34,619 nt of DNA from Acidimicrobiaceae bacterium (GTDB lineage Bacteria; Actinomycetota; Acidimicrobiia; Acidimicrobiales; RAAP-2): contig PLZP01000065.1 of the NCBI GenBank assembly GCA_003152215.1, positions 1,423 to 36,041 on the forward strand, in the 5' to 3' direction. Below, in pieces: positions 1 through 8,966 of this stretch; positions within the stretch are counted from its first letter, which is position 1, and each line of letters begins with the position of its first letter. Both the position numbers and the translations under genes were made by a program. The notes beneath the pieces were generated by a model, which had not been told where the DNA came from, did not search any database, and saw only the letters and a program-made list of their open reading frames with translations.

Positions 1-465
1 TTCTGGGAGAAGTTCTACTTCCGCCCGGGCAACCTCGGCTACCCGATCTTCGACACCGCCGTTGGGCGCATTGGCGTGTACATCTGTTACGACCGACACT
101 TTCCTGAAGGGTGGCGTGCGCTGGGCCTCGCCGGCGCCAAGATCGTCTTCAATCCGTCGGCGACCAGTCGGGGACTGTCGGCCTACCTGTGGCAGCTCGA
201 GCAACCCGCGTCGGCGGTCGCGAACGAATACTTCGTTGGCGCGATCAACCGTGTTGGTGTCGAGGAGCTCGGCACCAACGATTTCTACGGGCAGAGTTAC
301 TTCGTCAGCCCACGCGGTCAGTTCGTGGGTGAGGTCGCCAGTACCACCGACGCCGAGCTCGTCGTTCGCGACCTCGACATGGATGAACTGAAAGAGGTCC
401 GCGAACAGTGGGCTTTTTATCGCGATCGTCGTCCCGACATGTACGAGCCCCTCACGGAGTGGTAA
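1..465 (+). CDS. Carbon-nitrogen hydrolase (nitrilase superfamily; N-carbamoyl-beta-alanine amidohydrolase-like), 5' truncated by window edge
   Basis: Frame 1 is open from base 1. It reads FWEKFYFRPGNLGYPIFDTAVGRIGVYICYDRHFPEGWRALGLAGAKIVFNPSAT, with the nitrilase-type catalytic Cys context (ICYDRHFPE). It sits directly upstream of a dihydropyrimidinase. Confidence 0.88.
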   Translation, partial: FWEKFYFRPGNLGYPIFDTAVGRIGVYICYDRHFPEGWRALGLAGAKIVFNPSATSRGLSAYLWQLEQPASAVANEYFVGAINRVGVEELGTNDFYGQSYFVSPRGQFVGEVASTTDAELVVRDLDMDELKEVREQWAFYRDRRPDMYEPLTEW

Positions 466-469
466 CGAA

Positions 470-1882
470 ATGGCACGGATCCTCATCACTGGCGGTGAAG
501 TCATCTCCGCGACGGGCTCGCAGCGCACTGACGTATTGGTTGAGGGCGACGAGATTGCGGCGTTGGGAGCGCCGGGCTACTTCGGCGACGTAATGCCGAC
601 CTGCGACCGTGTGCTCGACGCGCGTGGAAAGTACGTACTGCCCGGCGGTGTCGACGTGCACACGCACATGGAGCTGCCATTTGGTGGCACCGCGGCATCG
701 GACACATTCGAAACTGGCACCATCGCGGCGGCGTTCGGCGGGACGACATCGATCGTCGACTTTGCGGTCCAGCGAACCGGCGAGGACGTCCACGACGGAC
801 TTGCGGCGTGGCACTTGAAGGCCGACGGTAACTGCGCGATCGACTACGGATTTCACCAGATCATGGGCGGTGTCGACGACGCTGCGTTAGAGGCAATGGC
901 CGATCTCACGAACAACGAGGGTGTGACGAGCTTCAAGCTGTTTATGGCCTACCCCGGTGTCTTTTACTCCGACGACGGGCAAATCCTTCGCGCGATGCAG
1001 ACCGCGGCAGATCTCGGTGCGACGATCATGATGCACGCGGAGAATGGTCCGGCGATTGACGTGTTGGTCACCCAAGCGCTCGAGCGTGGCGAGACTGATC
1101 CCCGGTACCACTCGCTCACGCGTCCCGTCGAGCTGGAAGAAGAGGCGACGCACCGTGCCATCATGCTCGCCAAGGTCGCCAACTGCCCCCTCTACATCGT
1201 GCACGTCAGTGCGCGAGAAGCGGTTGAAACGATTGCTCGCGCGCGCGGCATGGGCGCCAACGTCTTCGCCGAAACCTGCCCTCAGTACTTGTACCTGAGC
1301 CTCGAGGAGCACCTCTCCAAGCCGGGCTTCGAAGGTGCGGCGTACGTCTGTTCAACGCCGCTGCGCTCTCGGGCCGAGGGCCACCAAGACTCACTGTGGC
1401 AGGCGCTTCGCACGAACGACCTTTCGGTCGTGAGTACCGACCACTGCCCATTTTGCATGAAGGATCAGAAGGAACTCGGCCTCGGGAACTTCTCCAAGAT
1501 TCCTAACGGCATCGGTTCCGTCGAGCACCGGATGGACCTGCTCTACCAGGGTGTCGTTACCGGTGAGATCGGACTCGCGCGCTGGGTCGAGTTGGCGTCG
1601 ACGACGCCCGCGCGGATGTTTGGCCTCTATCCGAAGAAGGGGGTGATCGCTCCGGGTAGTGACGCCGACATTGTCATCTATGACGCCAAGGGCACGACGG
1701 ACATCAGTGTGAAGACGCACCACATGAACATGGACCGTTCGGCCTACGAAGGCATGCACGTTGACGGACGTGTGGAGACGGTGCTCTCACGCGGTCGAGT
1801 CATCATCGAGAACAAGACCTTCACTGGTGCCGTCGGTCACGGGAAGTTCCTTCGACGCGGACTCAGCCAGTATCTGTTGTAG
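470..1882 (+). CDS. hydA: Dihydropyrimidinase / D-hydantoinase
   Basis: 470 aa. Cyclic amidohydrolase motifs: GGVDVHTHMELPFGG, SFKLFMAYPGVFYSDD, MHAENG, PLYIVHVSAREAVE, STDHCPF, GSDADIVIYD. Confidence 0.93.
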   Translation: MARILITGGEVISATGSQRTDVLVEGDEIAALGAPGYFGDVMPTCDRVLDARGKYVLPGGVDVHTHMELPFGGTAASDTFETGTIAAAFGGTTSIVDFAVQRTGEDVHDGLAAWHLKADGNCAIDYGFHQIMGGVDDAALEAMADLTNNEGVTSFKLFMAYPGVFYSDDGQILRAMQTAADLGATIMMHAENGPAIDVLVTQALERGETDPRYHSLTRPVELEEEATHRAIMLAKVANCPLYIVHVSAREAVETIARARGMGANVFAETCPQYLYLSLEEHLSKPGFEGAAYVCSTPLRSRAEGHQDSLWQALRTNDLSVVSTDHCPFCMKDQKELGLGNFSKIPNGIGSVEHRMDLLYQGVVTGEIGLARWVELASTTPARMFGLYPKKGVIAPGSDADIVIYDAKGTTDISVKTHHMNMDRSAYEGMHVDGRVETVLSRGRVIIENKTFTGAVGHGKFLRRGLSQYLL

Positions 1883-1926
1883 ATCGTCGTGAATGTGTAC
1901 CAGAGGCGCAAGCGAGGGGAGTGATA

Positions 1927-2949
1927 GTGGAGTTCGGCATCGTCTTACAGACCAATCCGCCGGCGTCGCGCGTCGTCGACCTCGCCACGCGTGCCGAGCA
2001 ACTCGGTTTTCACTACGTATGGACGTTTGATTCGCACATCCTGTGGGAAGAACCCTTTGTGATCTACAGCGCGATCCTGGCATCGACGAGGAAGATCAAA
2101 GTCGGACCAATGGTCACGAACCCCGCGACCCGTGATTGGACAGTGACGGCCAGTCTCTTCGCCACGCTCAATGAGATGTACGGGAACCGCACGGTCTGTG
2201 GAATTGGCCGCGGCGACTCTGCCGTTCGCGTGACCAACGGCAAACCAACGACGCTCGCCACCCTGCGCGATTCGATTGAAGTAATACGTGAACTCGCCAA
2301 TGGCCGACCAGTCGACTACCACGGCTCGACACTTCGTTTCCCGTGGGGCGAGAAGAGTTCGCTCGAGGTTTGGGTCGCGGCCTACGGGCCCAAGGCGTTA
2401 CAGCTGGCCGGCGAAGTCGGCGATGGCTTCATCTTGCAACTCGCTGACCCCGACATCGCGCGTTGGATGATCACGACGGTTCGTGAAGCGGCAGCCAATG
2501 TTGGACGCGACCCCGCGGAGTTGACGTTTTGCGTCGCGGCGCCGGCGTACGTGGGAAACGATCTCGAGCATCAACGCGACCAGTGTCGTTGGTTCGGTGG
2601 CATGGTGGGCAATCACGTTGCGGACATTGTTGAGCGCTACGGGAACGATCCCAACGCAGCGATACCGGAAACGCTGACCGACTACATCAAGGAACGCAAG
2701 GGCTATGACTATAACGAGCACGGGCGTGCGGGCAACACGCACGCCGACTTCGTGCCCGATGAAGTGATTGACCGGTTCTGTCTCTTAGGCCCCCCAGCGC
2801 AACACATTGCGCGACTCGAGGAACTTCGCAGTATCGGTGTCGACCAGTTCGCGCTCTATTTGCAGCACGACGCGAAGTCGACGACGCTCGAGGCCTATGG
2901 GGAGACAATCATCCCCGCGATGATCGACTCCACCACGGCTAAGTCGTAA
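1927..2949 (+). CDS. LLM-class flavin-dependent oxidoreductase, probably F420-dependent (TIGR03842-like)
   Basis: Luciferase-like fold signature (EFGIVLQTNPPASRVVDLATRAEQLGFHYVWTFDSHILWEEPFVIYSAILASTRKIKVGPMVTNPATRDWTVTAS). The GTG at 1927 has a better-spaced AGGGGAG than the listed GTG at 1921. Confidence 0.85.
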   Translation: MEFGIVLQTNPPASRVVDLATRAEQLGFHYVWTFDSHILWEEPFVIYSAILASTRKIKVGPMVTNPATRDWTVTASLFATLNEMYGNRTVCGIGRGDSAVRVTNGKPTTLATLRDSIEVIRELANGRPVDYHGSTLRFPWGEKSSLEVWVAAYGPKALQLAGEVGDGFILQLADPDIARWMITTVREAAANVGRDPAELTFCVAAPAYVGNDLEHQRDQCRWFGGMVGNHVADIVERYGNDPNAAIPETLTDYIKERKGYDYNEHGRAGNTHADFVPDEVIDRFCLLGPPAQHIARLEELRSIGVDQFALYLQHDAKSTTLEAYGETIIPAMIDSTTAKS

Positions 2950-3142
2950 CGTCAGCGGTCCCACCGTCGTGCCGAGAAGTTTCGGCGCATCAAAGACGAA
3001 GTGATTGCTTGGGCCCTTGGTCCTCTCTCCACCAAGGGGACGCGTAAGGCGCGCTGGTAAGGTCGTTAGGTTGCGATTGACCCGAAAACGGCGTTTGTTG
3101 CGCAGTAATGGCCGACGAGTCGGCCTCGACTGAGGAGATTGT

Positions 3143-4336
3143 ATGAAGGTATTGGTACTCGGCGGTGACGGGTTCTGCGGTTGGCCGACGTCGCTGCACC
3201 TCTCGGACCTGGGGCACGAAGTCACGATCGTTGACAACCTCAGCCGACGTGAGATTGACCTCGAACTCGAGACCGATTCGCTCACACCGATTCGTCCGAT
3301 GGGGGAACGCCTGCGCGTGTGGAAGGAGCTCACGGGCAACGTCATCGACTTCGTCCACCTCGACCTGGCCGAAGAGTACGACCGCTTTGAATCGCTGTTG
3401 AAAGAAGTCCGTCCGGACGCAATCGTGCACTTCGGCGAACAGCGCGCCGCTCCGTATTCGATGCGCAGCACCGCGGCGAAGCGCTACACGGTGGACAACA
3501 ACGTCCGCGGCACGCACAATGTCCTGACGGCGATCGTCGCGAGTGGACTCGACATCGCCCTCGTGCACCTGGGCACCATGGGTGTCTACGGCTACGGATG
3601 GTCTGGCTCTGCGCCGATTCCTGAGGGCTACCTCACCGTGATGGTGCCCACCCCCGACGGTGAAATTGAGCGCGAGATTCTCCACCCCGCGAACCCCGGC
3701 TCGGTGTATCACATGACCAAAACGCTGGACCAGCTGCTCTTCGCCTTCTACTGTGCGAACGACCAACTACGCATCACCGACCTGCACCAGGGCATCGTGT
3801 GGGGCACGCAAACCCCCCAGACCGCGCTCGACGAGCGACTCATCAACCGCTTCGACTACGACGGGGACTACGGCACCGTGCTCAACCGGTTCTTGATGCA
3901 GGCGGCGATTGGCCACCCTCTCACCGTGCACGGCACCGGGGGTCAGACCCGCGCGTTCATTCACATTCGTGACACGGTTCGCTGCATCCAGATCGCCCTG
4001 GAGAATCCTCCGCAGCGCGGCGAAAAGGTCAAGGTCTTCAATCAGGTCACCGAGGTGTACCGCGTTCGCGACCTGGCCGAGTTGATCTCCAAGGAGACCG
4101 GCGTCGAAATCGCAAACCTGCCCAATCCCCGTCGCGAAGCCGTCGAGAACGACTTGAACGTGAGCCGCGATCAGTTCCTGGCACTCGGCCTCGACCCGAC
4201 GTATCTCTCGGAGGGGATGCTCGAAGAGATTCGCGACGTGGCGCACAAGTACAAGGACCGCGCCGACACGAGCAAGATCATTGCCCGTTCCGTCTGGCGC
4301 AAGGGTATGGAGACGTCACCGGACCTGGTTGGCTGA
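3143..4336 (+). CDS. sqdB: UDP-sulfoquinovose synthase (SqdB/SQD1-like, NAD-dependent epimerase family)
   Basis: Rossmann GGDGFCGWPTSLHLS, VDNLSRR, HFGEQRAAPYSM, HLGTMGVYGYG, YHMTK (YxxxK), LNRFLMQAAIGHPLTVHGTGGQTRAFIHIRDTVRCIQIALENPP, and PNPRREAVEND...LGLDPTYLSEG. All closely resemble plant and bacterial SQD1/SqdB. Confidence 0.88.
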   Translation: MKVLVLGGDGFCGWPTSLHLSDLGHEVTIVDNLSRREIDLELETDSLTPIRPMGERLRVWKELTGNVIDFVHLDLAEEYDRFESLLKEVRPDAIVHFGEQRAAPYSMRSTAAKRYTVDNNVRGTHNVLTAIVASGLDIALVHLGTMGVYGYGWSGSAPIPEGYLTVMVPTPDGEIEREILHPANPGSVYHMTKTLDQLLFAFYCANDQLRITDLHQGIVWGTQTPQTALDERLINRFDYDGDYGTVLNRFLMQAAIGHPLTVHGTGGQTRAFIHIRDTVRCIQIALENPPQRGEKVKVFNQVTEVYRVRDLAELISKETGVEIANLPNPRREAVENDLNVSRDQFLALGLDPTYLSEGMLEEIRDVAHKYKDRADTSKIIARSVWRKGMETSPDLVG

Positions 4337-4358
4337 TTCACCATCTTGGCGGCACGGA

Positions 4359-4517
4359 ATGAGCGCTGAGGAAACCATTGCGCTCATGCGCGACGCTGCA
4401 CCCCGCGCTACAGCGGTGGTGCTCGAACGCATCCGGGCAACGACTTTCCATGACCACATTGAGCACGTTGTTCATTGGTTTGTGCAGCCCGGTCGGCTTG
4501 ACTTCGACGGCGTTTGA
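4359..4517 (+). CDS. Possible small protein (52 aa), unknown function
   Basis: Short ORF MSAEETIALMRDAAPRATAVVLERIRATTFHDHIEHVVHWFVQPGRLDFDGV in the sqdB to 4576 gap. No clear ribosome binding site. Confidence 0.25.
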   Translation: MSAEETIALMRDAAPRATAVVLERIRATTFHDHIEHVVHWFVQPGRLDFDGV

Positions 4518-4575
4518 GAGATTTGCGCCGTGCGCACGCAGTGGCGCCGACGCCAAAACGTGTGAGAATTCGAAG

Positions 4576-5052
4576 ATGCCGAATATTTATGAATACGTGC
4601 GTCATCCCCGAGCGGAAGAACTGCAATTATCTGGCCCGACGAAGACCCGCGATCTGCGTCGGCTCGACCATCCGAATGTCTTCATCCGCTTTAACGCGCG
4701 ATTTGGTCTTCGGGTCACGCTCGTTGTCGGCACCATGTGGGCCGCATACGTGTTCACGGTGATCGCGCTGTTCGCGTTGCCCGACGCCATCAAGCAAGGC
4801 ACGTACTTCATCATCGTGTGGCTGTCGAGTTCATTCCTGCAACTCGTACTACTGCCGGTCATCATTGTGGGACAGAACATTCAGGCGCGAGCGGCGGACA
4901 AGCGATCTGAGGACACGTATAAGGACGCGGAGGCCGTGTTGAAAGAGTCCGAGGAGATCCAGAAGCACCTGTTGGCGCAGGACACCGCGATTTCGAACAT
5001 CCTCGAGCGTCTCGAGGCATTGATGGCTCAACAAGAGAAGAAGTTGCCCTAG
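4576..5052 (+). CDS. Small integral membrane protein (DUF1003-like), two TM segments and a C-terminal coiled coil
   Basis: MPNIYEYVRHPRAEEL...FIRFNARFGLRVTLVVGTMWAAYVFTVIALFALP...TYFIIVWLSSSFLQLVLLPVIIVGQNIQ..., followed by a charged helix. The internal ATG at 4576 is preferred over the track start at 4378. Confidence 0.6.
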   Translation: MPNIYEYVRHPRAEELQLSGPTKTRDLRRLDHPNVFIRFNARFGLRVTLVVGTMWAAYVFTVIALFALPDAIKQGTYFIIVWLSSSFLQLVLLPVIIVGQNIQARAADKRSEDTYKDAEAVLKESEEIQKHLLAQDTAISNILERLEALMAQQEKKLP

Positions 5053-5109
5053 TCAAACGTCGCGCGGCATTGGGAGCGAACACGCGTCAGCTAAGAGTGG
5101 AGGTAGTAC

Positions 5110-5259
5110 GTGGTTTCCATTGTTGGGGCTTTGACGACCTCGAGCGTGCATCGTGGATCGATTCTTCCCGCGGCGCGGATCATTGTGCTCGGTGTGCCCC
5201 TCACGTTCGCCTTCCTCTACTGGTTCATCATCGTGCGGCGAAGGGACGGTTCGAAATGA
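5110..5259 (+). CDS. Small single-TM membrane protein (49 aa), overlapping the start of the DUF3445 gene
   Basis: GTG at 5110. Reads MVSIVGALTTSSVHRGSILPAARIIVLGVPLTFAFLYWFIIVRRRDGSK* with one hydrophobic segment and an RRR positive cluster. Its TGA (5257-5259) overlaps the ATG (5256-5258) of the next gene. Below the 60-aa ORF-track cutoff. Confidence 0.5.
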   Translation: MVSIVGALTTSSVHRGSILPAARIIVLGVPLTFAFLYWFIIVRRRDGSK

Positions 5260-6071
5260 GGGCATTCCCTTACGTCCCGCTCGAGGCGAAGGGCTGGCGC
5301 ATGGCGATGGGTCTTCGGCCCCTCGATATGGACCAATGGCTCGAGGTCGACGAACGCCGCGACGTCGAGCTCGAGGAGAAGCGACAACTCTTGGCGTCGA
5401 AGTACGACGCCGTCGTGGCAACGAATCCCGCGGGGGACGAGGGCAGCGCCGAGCTGCTCTCTGACGTCACGGCGTTCTTGGCGACGCACTTCTCGAACTT
5501 CACGACGGTGACGTCACCTGACGACCACCCGATCGTCGCGGCGTCACGAGTGGTCCAAGAGGACCTGTGTGTTCTCGTACGAAGTGACGCGTGGCGACTC
5601 CAGGCTGCGTGCGTCTGCTTTCCTTCGCGCTGGAACCTTGCGTCAAAATTGGGCACGACGCTTGACGACATTCATCGGCCGGTGCCGGGCTACGACGTGG
5701 AACTCAGTCGTCCGACCAATGCATTCTTCGAGCGGCTCAAGCCGGAGCGCTCGTTCTGGCGGCTCAACTGGACCCTGATCGACAATCCCGCACTGCATCA
5801 GCCAACGAGCGCTCGCCACAGTCCCGACGGTGACCTCGACAACTGGTATTTCCGTGTCGAGCGACAGACTCTTCGACGCCTTCCCCACAGCGACGCGATC
5901 ATCTTCACGATTCGAAACTACGTCACGTCGGCGCGTAATTTGTGTGACGCGGACGCGGCGTTCGGGGAGACGCTCCTGCTCAATCTCGACACGGCGCCCG
6001 ACGCGATGCTCGAGTACAAAGGGTGGCGAGGTGTGGCGGACCGCCTGCGCGAGTCGCTCAGCGCAACGTGA
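5256..6071 (+). CDS. DUF3445 family protein (heme-dependent oxidative N-demethylase-like)
   Basis: MRAFPYVPLEAKGWRMAMGLRPLDMDQWLEVD... plus LVRSDAWRLQAACVCFPSRWNLASKLGTTLDDIHRPVPGY and the LPHSDAIIFTIRNYV region are typical of DUF3445/HDOD. The start at 5256 is preferred over 5070. Confidence 0.78.
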   Translation: MRAFPYVPLEAKGWRMAMGLRPLDMDQWLEVDERRDVELEEKRQLLASKYDAVVATNPAGDEGSAELLSDVTAFLATHFSNFTTVTSPDDHPIVAASRVVQEDLCVLVRSDAWRLQAACVCFPSRWNLASKLGTTLDDIHRPVPGYDVELSRPTNAFFERLKPERSFWRLNWTLIDNPALHQPTSARHSPDGDLDNWYFRVERQTLRRLPHSDAIIFTIRNYVTSARNLCDADAAFGETLLLNLDTAPDAMLEYKGWRGVADRLRESLSAT

Positions 6072-7286
6072 CTAGTCGCGGACGAGGTCCTTCGCAATCG
6101 CGACAACCTGCATTTCGTCGGTACCGGCGTAGATGCGCAGTACGCGTGCGTCGCGACTGAGCTGCTCGACTCGGTATTCGGCGATGTAGCCGTTGCCCCC
6201 GAAGATCTGGATTGCGTCATCGGCGACCTGGCAGGCAGCCTGCGCAGCGTAGAGCTTCATGGCCGAGGCCTCGGCGAGGGTCGGTACCGCGCCGGCGGCG
6301 GAGCGCTCGATATGGGCGAAGACCATATTGCGAACGTTGATCCGAGCGACTTCCATCTGAGCCAGTTTTAGTTGGATGAGCTGGAAGTCCGCGATTGCGG
6401 TGCCCCAGAGACGACGGTGCTTGGCGTAGTCAATGGAGAGCTTGACGCACTCCTCAATGATGCCGAGCGACATCGCGGCGACGCCGGCACGCTCGGCCAC
6501 GAAGTTGTCCTTGGCACTCTGACGACCGCCGCCCTTTGTCGCCTCGCTCTCGCCGAGCAGACGGTCACGGCCCACGCGCACGTCACTGAGGAACACCTCG
6601 CCGGTCGGGGAACCATGCTGGCCCATCTTTCGCATCGGTTTGGCCTGCTCGAGACCGGGCATTCCCTTGTCGAGCACGAAGGTCAGAACCTTGCGGTTTC
6701 GCATCTCTTCACCGCTGCCGTCATCGAGCTTGGCGTAGAGGACAATCGTGTCGGCGTAGGGCCCATTGGTGATCCAGGTCTTCTGTCCGTTGATCACGTA
6801 TTCGTCGCCGTCACGCTTGGCGCTGGTACGCATGCCGCCCAACGCGTCCGAACCCGAATCGGGCTCGGTGATGGCCCAGGCACCAATCTTGTCGAGGGTC
6901 ATGAGGTCAAGTGACCAGCGTTCCATCTGTGCGGGCGTGCCGAGCTTGTTGATGGTGCCGGCGGCGAGACCGGTGGAGACCCCGAGCGACGTGAGGAGTC
7001 CCGGGCTCACGCGACAGAGTTCGATCGTCGAGATGAGTTGGGCTGCGGGGTCTGAGCTTCGGTTCTCGCGCGTCGCGTCCTCACCGGAAATCTTTCGCTT
7101 GAGCTGTCGAGCGAAGTTCTCTTGCGCCATCTCTCTTAGACCGAAGGTGACGTACATCTTTCGCAGAATCTCGTACGGCGGTACGCCGTTGTGCTCGAGA
7201 TCGTCGAGGTGAGGACGAATCTCCTCGTCGACGAATCGACGCACGACGGCGATGATGGCCTGTTGTTCCTCCGACCAGTCGTACAC
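6072..7286 (-). CDS. Acyl-CoA dehydrogenase
   Basis: GAWAITEPDSGSDALGGMRTSAKRDGDEYVINGQKTWITNGPYAD, RLWGTAIADFQLIQLKLAQMEV, IFGGNGYIAEYRVEQLSRDARVLRIYAGTDEMQ. Convergent with the previous CDS, zero gap. Confidence 0.95.
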   Translation of the reverse strand: MYDWSEEQQAIIAVVRRFVDEEIRPHLDDLEHNGVPPYEILRKMYVTFGLREMAQENFARQLKRKISGEDATRENRSSDPAAQLISTIELCRVSPGLLTSLGVSTGLAAGTINKLGTPAQMERWSLDLMTLDKIGAWAITEPDSGSDALGGMRTSAKRDGDEYVINGQKTWITNGPYADTIVLYAKLDDGSGEEMRNRKVLTFVLDKGMPGLEQAKPMRKMGQHGSPTGEVFLSDVRVGRDRLLGESEATKGGGRQSAKDNFVAERAGVAAMSLGIIEECVKLSIDYAKHRRLWGTAIADFQLIQLKLAQMEVARINVRNMVFAHIERSAAGAVPTLAEASAMKLYAAQAACQVADDAIQIFGGNGYIAEYRVEQLSRDARVLRIYAGTDEMQVVAIAKDLVRD

Positions 7287-7289
7287 GAA

Positions 7290-7856
7290 CTACTCCTCGC
7301 GACTAACGAGCTTCAAAGTGTTGCGATCGGTGTGCATGACGACCGAGGGGTACTTCTTGTGCTCAATCTCGGTCGTCTCATCGTACGTAAACGAGTCATC
7401 GGTGTACGAGACGGTGACGTCAAAGCGGGTCGAGTGGGCGACCTCGTCAATGTGCTGATTCGACAAGATGCCATAGGTGTTGGAGCCAATGCGCGCCTCG
7501 AGGCGGAAGGACGTCGCGTCGGGCTCGACCGTGGCACCCGCGATCAACGCCTGGGCTCGGGGAATCACAAAGCAACGGGTGACCTGTTTGTTCTTGGCGT
7601 CCCACATCCAGTAGCCGACCTCGGTGTGGAAGGGGTTCTCTTCGCCTTCGCGCCACGCCGCGGTGCGGTAGTCCAGGCCGTAGAGGTACTGCTCACCGTT
7701 GTCGACCGGGCCAAATGGCTTGAAGGTCGTCCTTTCTCGATAGGGCGTCTCGTGGATCTTTCCCTGGTCGTTGTGAAACGCCACGTCGAGGCCGCCCCAG
7801 TCCGACTCCCAGGTTCCAATGAGACCTGCCAACGGTCCCCACAGTTCATTTGCCAC
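7290..7856 (-). CDS. Heme-binding-like beta-barrel protein (nitrobindin / DUF1794 / FABP-like)
   Basis: LAGLIGTWESDWGGLDV near the N-terminus, EVGYWMWDAKNKQVTRCFVIPRAQALIAGA, and C-terminal VVMHTDRNTLKLVSR. Starts 3 bp upstream of the acyl-CoA dehydrogenase block on the same strand. Confidence 0.72.
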   Translation of the reverse strand: MANELWGPLAGLIGTWESDWGGLDVAFHNDQGKIHETPYRERTTFKPFGPVDNGEQYLYGLDYRTAAWREGEENPFHTEVGYWMWDAKNKQVTRCFVIPRAQALIAGATVEPDATSFRLEARIGSNTYGILSNQHIDEVAHSTRFDVTVSYTDDSFTYDETTEIEHKKYPSVVMHTDRNTLKLVSREE

Positions 7857-7903
7857 GGTGCTGTCTCCTGATACTCATTGACCTTGTCGACGTGCCCGTC
7901 ATC

Positions 7904-8521
7904 CTAAAGGGCGGGCGATGAGGTCGCCGACGGCGCGCTTAGCAGTTTTTCAATCAAGGCGGCGACCCACGTCGACTCGCCAACCGCCAGAATGACCGGC
8001 GCAACGCAGAGCCACATTTCGTGGTGGAACTGGACAACGAACAGCACCAGCAAGAACACGTCGGCGCCGACGCGTTGAAGGGGCCGACCGCCGAGACGTC
8101 GAGTGACGACACTCAGGACGGCGAAAAGATTAATGAGGGGGACGAACGCCCACCATTTCCACCGCCCTACGAGTTCCCGGGCGGCGAAGGCAAAGCAGAC
8201 GGAGCCGAACAGCACCAGTGCGACCGCAAGATTGCTCAATGTCACGGCAAACGTTTCGGAGACCGGTCGGGCGCTGCCCGGCCAATGGGCCTGGACACTG
8301 ACAAGCGTTGCCAGTCCGATGAAGAACATTGCGATCCCGTAACGGACGAGTCGGTGCAACGCCTGTATGAGTGCAATGTCCGAAACAATGCTCACGGGTG
8401 GCATCGGATCGCCGTAGGGAATGGTTGACGCCGCCCACGCACCACCGGTCCACCAACGCCATTGACGTTCACCCGAGGGATCGGGATACCAGCCCATGGG
8501 AACTTCGGACGTGCTCAACAT
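7904..8521 (-). CDS. DUF2510 domain membrane protein
   Basis: N-terminal MLSTSEVPMGWYPDPSGERQWRWWTGGAWAAST (DUF2510 signature), then about four hydrophobic segments. Start trimmed to the ATG at 8521. Confidence 0.7.
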   Translation of the reverse strand: MLSTSEVPMGWYPDPSGERQWRWWTGGAWAASTIPYGDPMPPVSIVSDIALIQALHRLVRYGIAMFFIGLATLVSVQAHWPGSARPVSETFAVTLSNLAVALVLFGSVCFAFAARELVGRWKWWAFVPLINLFAVLSVVTRRLGGRPLQRVGADVFLLVLFVVQFHHEMWLCVAPVILAVGESTWVAALIEKLLSAPSATSSPAL

Positions 8522-8596
8522 CACGGAACCAGCCTCGCATATAACCAGTGGGGGGTAGCAACGTGAGCCAGACTCGAGGAGCCGGTCCCAACTTCG

Positions 8597-8941
8597 GGGA
8601 ATCAGGCCTACGCCGTGCTCGACGAGTCGGCAATCGATGCCGCTGTCGCCGATCTTCGCTACGGCGCGATCGGCGTCACTCTGTGGCACGCGATGAGTTA
8701 CGCCTTGGCGTCGACGACGTGGGGTGCATTACCCGGAGACCCAATCACTGACATTCCGCCGGGGAGTGGTTCCGTGGGATACGCCTACCTCTTCGCTCGT
8801 CCTCAAAGGTCCGTCGTCCGCGGTTCATTCGTGGCGAAGTCCGCACCGGCGTGGTTCGCGACGAATAGGAACGCCGGGGTCGTCATGCGTACGTTGCTCG
8901 CCTTTGAGGGCAATCCCCCCTGGGCGAAGTTGCGTTCCTAG
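8597..8941 (+). pseudogene. C-terminal remnant of an aldehyde dehydrogenase family protein
   Basis: The frame reads GNQAYAVLDESAIDAAVADLRYGAIGVTLWHAMSYALASTTWGALPGDPITDIPPGSGSVGYAYLFARPQRSVVRGSF...APAWFATNRNAGVVMRTLLAFEGNPPWAKLRS*. This resembles an ALDH-family C-terminus. No N-terminal or catalytic domain lies upstream, and an in-frame TGA is at 8564. Confidence 0.6.
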
Positions 8942-8966
8942 GCCTTATCGCGGCGTCGCGAAAGGG

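Noticed and set aside
3014-3038. Inverted repeat cccttgg ... ccaaggg between the LLM and sqdB genes
   Set aside because: Only a 7-bp stem, an 11-nt loop and no T-run. Too weak to call a terminator.
2990-3766. Long minus-strand ORFs inside sqdB, dihydropyrimidinase and other CDSs (for example 2990-3766, 887-1312, 3767-4246)
   Set aside because: Antisense open frames are expected in high-GC coding DNA. The sense frames have strong family motifs.
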